Assembly: GCA_018398765.1 (NCBI GenBank)
Contig: JAHBMJ010002158.1
Location: 1 to 22,349, forward strand
DNA from: Chromera velia
Lineage: Eukaryota; Sar; Chromeraceae
DNA length: 22,349 bases
Direction of reading: 5' to 3'
Below the pieces are notes generated by a model. That model was given only the letters and a program-made list of their open reading frames with translations. It searched no databases and was not told the DNA's origin. Shown here one piece after another: positions 18,030 to 22,349 of the stretch. How positions within the stretch are numbered: position 1 is the stretch's first letter; every line of letters starts with the position of its first letter. A program made the translations under genes and the position numbers.

Positions 18030-18349
18030 TTATTAGCAGTTTAAAACCCTGAAATGATCATGCTCAAATAATATATGCAGCATAATATACTATACATAAT
18101 GATATACTGGTTTAATAATAATAGAGTTTAGTCATAAAATGATAAACATTGAGTTTTACTAATCTAAAATTGGTTTTGTGGTTTAAGTTTGACTCAGAAT
18201 GTGGCTAAATCTGCCTGTTTTTAGCTACTACCACTACCATTGGAACACTACTACCGTAACCACAAAATTAGTAACCGGGCGGCCCAGCGGCCGCCTAGTA
18301 ACCATCCTACTTTCGTTACTCCTAACCGTACTATGTAGTTTGCCCATAT

Positions 18350-18960
18350 TTAGTCACTAGTTTTAAAATATTACCATATTTACCTATATTTACTAATATT
18401 TATCTTGTAATGAGAGAGTATGGTAGATCTGTTCGATCTGTTTCTGATTGACTGCATACAAATCTGCTCAAAGGTCTTTATGCATACTGTGTCTGTCTTT
18501 ATGCTTCCTGTACAGCTGTTTTGACCTTGCGAACTTCAAAGTTTTGAAAGGCCTCTTCAGCAGGATTCAAAGACTCTGCCATGTATGCACTAGCAAGGAA
18601 GGAAGCACGCAATTCAATCTGTTAGGTGTCACGATTTGAGCTAGTAGTTGCTTTACCGATTCGATTGCATCGCGGCGATCGGAGGTCAAATCGCGGCCTG
18701 CCAGCTCCCCGCATTTCATACGCGCGGCTTGGGGGGCTCTTAGATCTTCTGCTTCGTTTGTGTAGCCCTTTGGCCGTGCAAACTCTGCGCAAGCGAGGAG
18801 CATGCATCGCGATCATCGTTCTGACCTTCCATATATATCTAACCTTCGTGAGCTATATCTGAAGCAGTCGTTGGAAGCTTGAAGCAACCTCTTTCTTCTT
18901 GGTTCCCTCGTCTGCTTTTCGTTTCGCTCTGCTGTTCTGTTCTGTCTCTGTCTTACTATT
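18350..18960. other. Intergenic stretch without supported gene
   Basis: Small ORFs occur on both strands (for example 78 codons on the minus strand from 18803), but none shows a motif, a splice structure or a neighbour to support it. Local GC is higher at 18650-18800 than in the AT-rich sequence on both sides, so a fragment of an old gene or element is possible. Confidence 0.3.
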
Positions 18961-18972
18961 TTTATAGGGTTT

Positions 18973-19414
18973 ATAATGATTATAATTTTTTCTCTAGTTT
19001 TTTCTACAAACTTGCTATAACACTGATACTCATTATGAAAAAGACATAATGATTATTAAAAATCATAATGATTATACATTGATGCAATCATTGCAATGTT
19101 CAACTTGTGATATCCCATGAAGTATTGACAATGCGACAGATAGACATAGCGGGAAGGCCCTAGGGCGGAACATATCAATCAATCAATCAATCAATCAATG
19201 GAACTTTCTAGCTCAAAATTTCTTTACAAAACAGGGTTGATTTATAAAGTTAATAAAGTTTGTTTTTTATTTTCTTTTTTGTTCATTTTGGATTACATAC
19301 ATAATTATTATGAATTTGATAATCATTATTATTATAATCATAATCATTATGCTAAACTTAGTTACATAATCATTATAAAAAATTAAGGTCACTATAAATT
19401 TTCATAATGATTAT
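18973..19414. repeat. Cluster of ATAATGATTAT palindrome-like motifs
   Basis: Seven exact copies of the 11-mer occur: forward at 18973, 19046, 19065 and 19404; reverse complement (ATAATCATTAT) at 19319, 19340 and 19366. Forward copies lie mainly left and inverted copies right, so the region can fold back. The density is high even for AT-rich DNA. It may be another MITE-type element. Confidence 0.7.
19175..19198. repeat. (TCAA)6 microsatellite
   Basis: Six perfect TCAA units within the AT-rich palindrome region. Confidence 0.95.
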
Positions 19415-19429
19415 ACGTAGTATGACCCT

Positions 19430-19950
19430 TTGAGTTATCCCATTGATGTAAGCCGACCTCCGGCAGTGGACCGCGGGCATAACCCGGAAGATCACTGCTA
19501 TGCTATGTTGTACTGTGTTAGACCAAATTCATAACATTGCTCAGACTGCCTTTTACCATTGGGACACGATGGCTGGCGGGTTAAGTCACATCATCATCAT
19601 CACAAACAATTAAGTTGCTAGTGTTGCCTAACAAGTTGTTGTAGTGTAATCAGCCACTTATAGAGAGGAGGCGGGCGTGCATTGGTCGGCCCGACTTGGC
19701 CGGTCCCGTGCTGCTGCATTGCCTATCAATGCAGCGCGGCTTGAGACATTTAATTTACGGAGACGGAGAAAATACATGCGTCAATCCATGTTGTGAAATT
19801 GCTCAGTGAAATGCTCAGGATGATTCGATGGAACAACTATCGATCGATGAGAGCAGAAGCCGGACAAACATCTTGCATTATTATTCCTGTATAGAGAACC
19901 GTGTAAGTAACTAGACTGATGTCCTTAACTAGACTATTCTAGTTCTCTTC
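19430..19950. other. Non-coding; possible 5' LTR of the copia element
   Basis: No gene is seen. A TGTTG, a common copia LTR start, occurs at about 19623, and the sequence up to about 19984 could be the LTR. The partner LTR would lie outside the window, so this cannot be tested here. A short ATCATCATCATCAC run near 19590 resembles a retroposon tail. Confidence 0.25.
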
Positions 19951-19992
19951 ATGGTAGCAGTTGGTTCTTTTCTCTTTCTTCTCAGGGTCGGT

Positions 19993-20007
19993 TGGTCTGT
20001 ATCAGAG
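19993..20007 (+). other. Possible primer-binding site
   Basis: TGGTCTGTATCAGAG resembles the initiator-tRNA-Met-complementary TGGTATCAGAG used by many copia elements, with three extra bases. It lies just upstream of the gag ATG at 20026, as expected. Confidence 0.3.
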
Positions 20008-20025
20008 TGTAGCTTTCCCTCTCTG

Positions 20026-21105
20026 ATGGACGGAGACCAACCTCGAGGGGCCGATGGCCGTTTTATCTCCAAAGGCCCTTCTGATCAAAGCCCCAGCCCC
20101 TCTTACTTGGACTTGTTGACCACCAATGTCAACAAATTGGCGCAGTTGTTTCTTTCTCAGTCCCCTTCTGTTTTCGCTTCTGTTCCGTCTCCGACAGTCA
20201 CTCCCACCCCCACCACTGACACGGGGAAATTCGCCCCATGGAAGTGTGAGCTCCCCTTCAAGGACACTCACGGGGGTAGAGTCGCGATTGTCAAGGCGTT
20301 TGAAGACCACTGCAAATTGCAGCCTGCGAGTGTGCCGTCAGACATCTGTGCAGCAGCATTGCGCAAGGGTTTGCAAAAATACTCTGAGCTCTACGATCTT
20401 GTCTCAGATCTCTCCCCTCCCGAGTCTGATGATGTCGAACACTGCAAGAATGTCATCTTGCAGTCGTCGGGGGAAACCGAACACAAGCGGATGTTCACAA
20501 ACTTCCGCTCCCTTTTTACTCTGTCCACTTCCGACTCCTCCAACGTTGAGAAGTACATCGAGACGGTGAAGGCAGCCTGCCAAGAAATTTCCCGTCTCTC
20601 GTTGCAGGAAGAGATTGTCCCTGTGTGGTCCGGGGTGGGAGACAAAACCGATCTCAGCACTTGGAGGGTAGAGAAGAAGCTCGTTCCCCTCCTTAACCCC
20701 CTCACCCGCCGTCAGGGGCAGCTCGCTTCCCTGGTCCTCATCAACGGCATTTCCGACAGCACTGTACGTGCGAATGTTGAGAGCAGCATCGCCCCCCATA
20801 TGCCTTTCGATGGAGATGATGGTGCGGTAGCCAAATTCCGCCACTTTGCCCAGCCCTCTTGTTTTTCCCGTCTCCCTGCCAATCCATCCATTCCTGCACA
20901 AACGCACGGCGTGCAGCTAACGGGTCGCTCTTCCACTGGCCACCCTCGGCCCTGTGCAAGTGGACTGTCTCGCAAGCGCCCTCACTGTGAACACAAGACC
21001 CACCGTTCCGAAGAGTGCCTGAAACAGCACTACTGCAGCGATTGTGATCACTGGGGACATAAGACGGTGACTGTGACCTCACCCATGACCACTTTGCCCT
21101 CTTGA
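20026..21105 (+). CDS. Ty1/copia-type gag
   Basis: The frame is open from ATG 19951, but ATG 20026 (MDGDQPRGADGRF) is preferred because it follows the possible primer-binding site. The protein of about 359 residues has a Ser/Pro-rich N-region, an alpha-helical capsid-like middle, and a Cys/His region near the end (HCEHKTHRSEEC, then YCSDCDHWGH). A CX2CX4HX4C zinc knuckle is begun but its last Cys (TGT 21072) is in the -1 frame. The ORF ends in TGA at 21103-21105. Gag would form particles and bind element RNA. Confidence 0.75.
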   Translation: MDGDQPRGADGRFISKGPSDQSPSPSYLDLLTTNVNKLAQLFLSQSPSVFASVPSPTVTPTPTTDTGKFAPWKCELPFKDTHGGRVAIVKAFEDHCKLQPASVPSDICAAALRKGLQKYSELYDLVSDLSPPESDDVEHCKNVILQSSGETEHKRMFTNFRSLFTLSTSDSSNVEKYIETVKAACQEISRLSLQEEIVPVWSGVGDKTDLSTWRVEKKLVPLLNPLTRRQGQLASLVLINGISDSTVRANVESSIAPHMPFDGDDGAVAKFRHFAQPSCFSRLPANPSIPAQTHGVQLTGRSSTGHPRPCASGLSRKRPHCEHKTHRSEECLKQHYCSDCDHWGHKTVTVTSPMTTLPS

Positions 21106-22049
21106 GAGCCTATGGCTACAGCGGAGGCGGGGGCGGATCCGGCGGGAATGGGGGCGGGCAGGGAAAGAGGGGGAGACAGTCTACAGAATCAGGGAAGGGG
21201 CGAGCTTGTCAGCAGGGAGGGGCCCTAACTGGCGAGACGAATGAGTCAGAGGCATCGGATGCAGATTCGGAGGCCTTCCCTGCAGCTGCCGCTGTAGGGC
21301 ATTTATCACAGTCAGCTTTTTCTCTTCCTGTTTCTTCTGGTTTCTCTTTTGACGGTTTTGTGTGTTTGCTTGATCTGGGTGCAAGTGACACTACGTGCAC
21401 TCGTGGCTGGCTGAACAAGCATGCTGAAGAGTCAGGGTTGCAATGGACTGAGACTGATTTGCCGACACCTCTTTCCGTTGTTACTGCTTGTCGAACGAAA
21501 GTGAGGATGCGGTGCCGTGCCACCATTCCTTGCAAACTAAATGGGCAGCCTGCTGTGTTGAAACCGTCCATCATAGAACCAGAAGCAGTCACCCTCCCAC
21601 TCATCGGCAATCAGCGTCTCATCAAACTAGGCGCGCGATTTGACTATTGGACTGGATCCTTGGTACTCCCCTCCACCGTTATCAATTTTCTCCGTGCAGC
21701 AAATGATCTATTTTTTCTGCCTCTGGAGATAGACGGGACTTCCCCGCCCGAGTCCCCACCTGCTTTGAATTCCCCTTCTGTGTCTCCAGCGGCCGTTGCG
21801 GTGGACCCTGCATCACCTGTGTCCCCTCCGTTATCTCCTTCTCCAGTTGTCCTCGTAAATGGGCACCTCCCCGCTCGTTTGAAGGTAGCCAAACAGAAGA
21901 AGCAGCATCGAGGAAATCGCACCCAGTCTCATGTTGTGAAAACCCATTCGGGAGAATCCGCTGTCTCTCCCCCCGTTTCATCATCTTATAACAGTTCTTC
22001 AGCCTCCAATCAGCCTCCTTCTCAGCAACCAAAATCTTCTTTCTTATAG
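21063..22049 (+). CDS. Copia-type pol, protease part
   Basis: This frame is -1 relative to gag and opens after TAA 21060-21062. It completes the gag zinc knuckle, passes a Gly-rich stretch (21120-21175), then carries an aspartic protease with LLDLGASDTT (catalytic Asp at 21372-21374), a DLGA variant of the usual D-S/T-G-A. A Pro/Ser-rich spacer leads to an in-frame TAG at 22047-22049. With integrase next and no reverse transcriptase between, the domain order is that of Ty1/copia. Confidence 0.75.
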   Translation, partial: DGDCDLTHDHFALLRAYGYSGGGGGSGGNGGGQGKRGRQSTESGKGRACQQGGALTGETNESEASDADSEAFPAAAAVGHLSQSAFSLPVSSGFSFDGFVCLLDLGASDTTCTRGWLNKHAEESGLQWTETDLPTPLSVVTACRTKVRMRCRATIPCKLNGQPAVLKPSIIEPEAVTLPLIGNQRLIKLGARFDYWTGSLVLPSTVINFLRAANDLFFLPLEIDGTSPPESPPALNSPSVSPAAVAVDPASPVSPPLSPSPVVLVNGHLPARLKVAKQKKQHRGNRTQSHVVKTHSGESAVSPPVSSSYNSSSASNQPPSQQPKSSFL

Positions 22050-22349
22050 GACCTCCCCCCCATTTCCATCAAAGCCACTGTTGATGAACTCATCCGCGCA
22101 CATCACGAATGGTTAGGACACGCAGGCATCGAGGCCACTTGGCGTTCCCTCCGTGCGTCCCTTTTTGACCTTCTTCCCGGTCGCAGCAGCATTTCCCGCC
22201 GTGCCGTTCAACGCGCCCTGCTCCCATGCATCCGAGGGGGTACGTGTGCGCATGTGAAGCCAAGGCATGGGGGAGACGGCACCCGGGGGTCTTTGAAGGT
22301 CGATCGCCCCGGGCAGCGAGTATGTTGTGACCTTGTGATGGGGTTGAAA
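22050..22349 (+). CDS. Copia-type integrase N-terminus (partial)
   Basis: The same frame as the protease continues open for exactly 100 codons to the window edge. The HHCC zinc-binding region is visible: HHEWLGHAG (His at 22104 and 22119) and PCIRGGTC (Cys at 22227 and 22245, CX5C rather than the usual CX2C). The sequence GQRVCCDLVMGLK at the end looks like the start of the catalytic core, with Asp 22329-22331 as the first D of DDE. Reverse transcriptase and RNase H would follow beyond the window. Confidence 0.75.

Larger units (their letters stand above)
17577..18345. mobile_element. Mutator-like MITE with 10-bp target duplication
   Basis: TAGTTTGCCC occurs as a direct repeat at 17577-17586 and 18336-18345. 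Immediately inside are imperfect terminal inverted repeats: AGTATGGTTAGGAGTTA at 17594-17610 on the left, and the reverse complement of GTTACTCCTAACCGTACT at 18315-18332 on the right. A 10-bp duplication fits Mutator-type transposons (9-11 bp). The 749-bp interior has no transposase ORF, so the copy is non-autonomous. Further inverted repeats are nested inside. Confidence 0.72.

Noticed and set aside
17990-18060. tRNA gene on the minus strand
   Set aside because: Only A- and B-box-like motifs are present. I could not draw an acceptor stem or an anticodon arm.
18567-18803. Minus-strand ORF of 78 codons
   Set aside because: No domain, promoter or splice support; kept only as a note in the intergenic entry.
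19951-20025. Gag start at ATG 19951
   Set aside because: In frame, but it lies upstream of the possible primer-binding site and adds a hydrophobic stretch atypical of gag; ATG 20026 fits better.

Overview
This is a eukaryotic window. The central gene is split by short GT-AG introns, and both flanks are made of eukaryotic transposable elements. No bacterial operon, Shine-Dalgarno or CRISPR structure is visible. A protist with a repeat-rich genome fits best, for example a chromerid alveolate such as Chromera velia. That assignment is an impression from gene style and repeat content and has not been checked.

Layout. (1) 1-3800, minus strand: a LINE-type non-LTR retrotransposon. One uninterrupted frame (2389 down to 1) carries a recognisable APE-type endonuclease and runs off the left edge before the reverse transcriptase. 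The ORF1-like region upstream (about 3800-2278) is broken by stops. A long GAA/GACGAA tract (1330-1755) lies inside ORF2 and is read there mainly as serine. (2) 3800-5735: non-coding repeats, namely a long near-perfect inverted repeat (4075-4530) and two tandem copies of a structured unit of about 0.4 kb (4903-5730). (3) 5954-16726, plus strand: one large gene of about 17-18 exons. It encodes a predicted surface protein of about 2,310 residues with a signal peptide, eleven six-cysteine modules (ten consecutive, one module per phase 1-1 exon), an unrecognised tryptophan-rich region, and about nine membrane segments. (4) 16727-19950: an AT-rich, gene-poor stretch with a Mutator-like MITE (17587-18335, 10-bp target duplication), nested inverted repeats and a cluster of short palindromes. 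(5) 19951-22349: the 5' part of a Ty1/copia-type element (gag, protease, start of integrase) running off the right edge.

The most interesting object is the central gene. Its module array was recently enlarged by a 2.1-kb tandem duplication of four modules. The junction lies inside an exon and looks like unequal crossing-over at a 7-bp identity between two modules. One duplicated module then lost a base and acquired an in-frame stop. Because the module exons begin and end in phase 1, that exon could be skipped without disturbing the frame. The modules resemble CCP/Sushi domains in spacing but have an extra cysteine pair. The whole architecture, an array of these modules on a multi-pass membrane protein, is not one I recognise.
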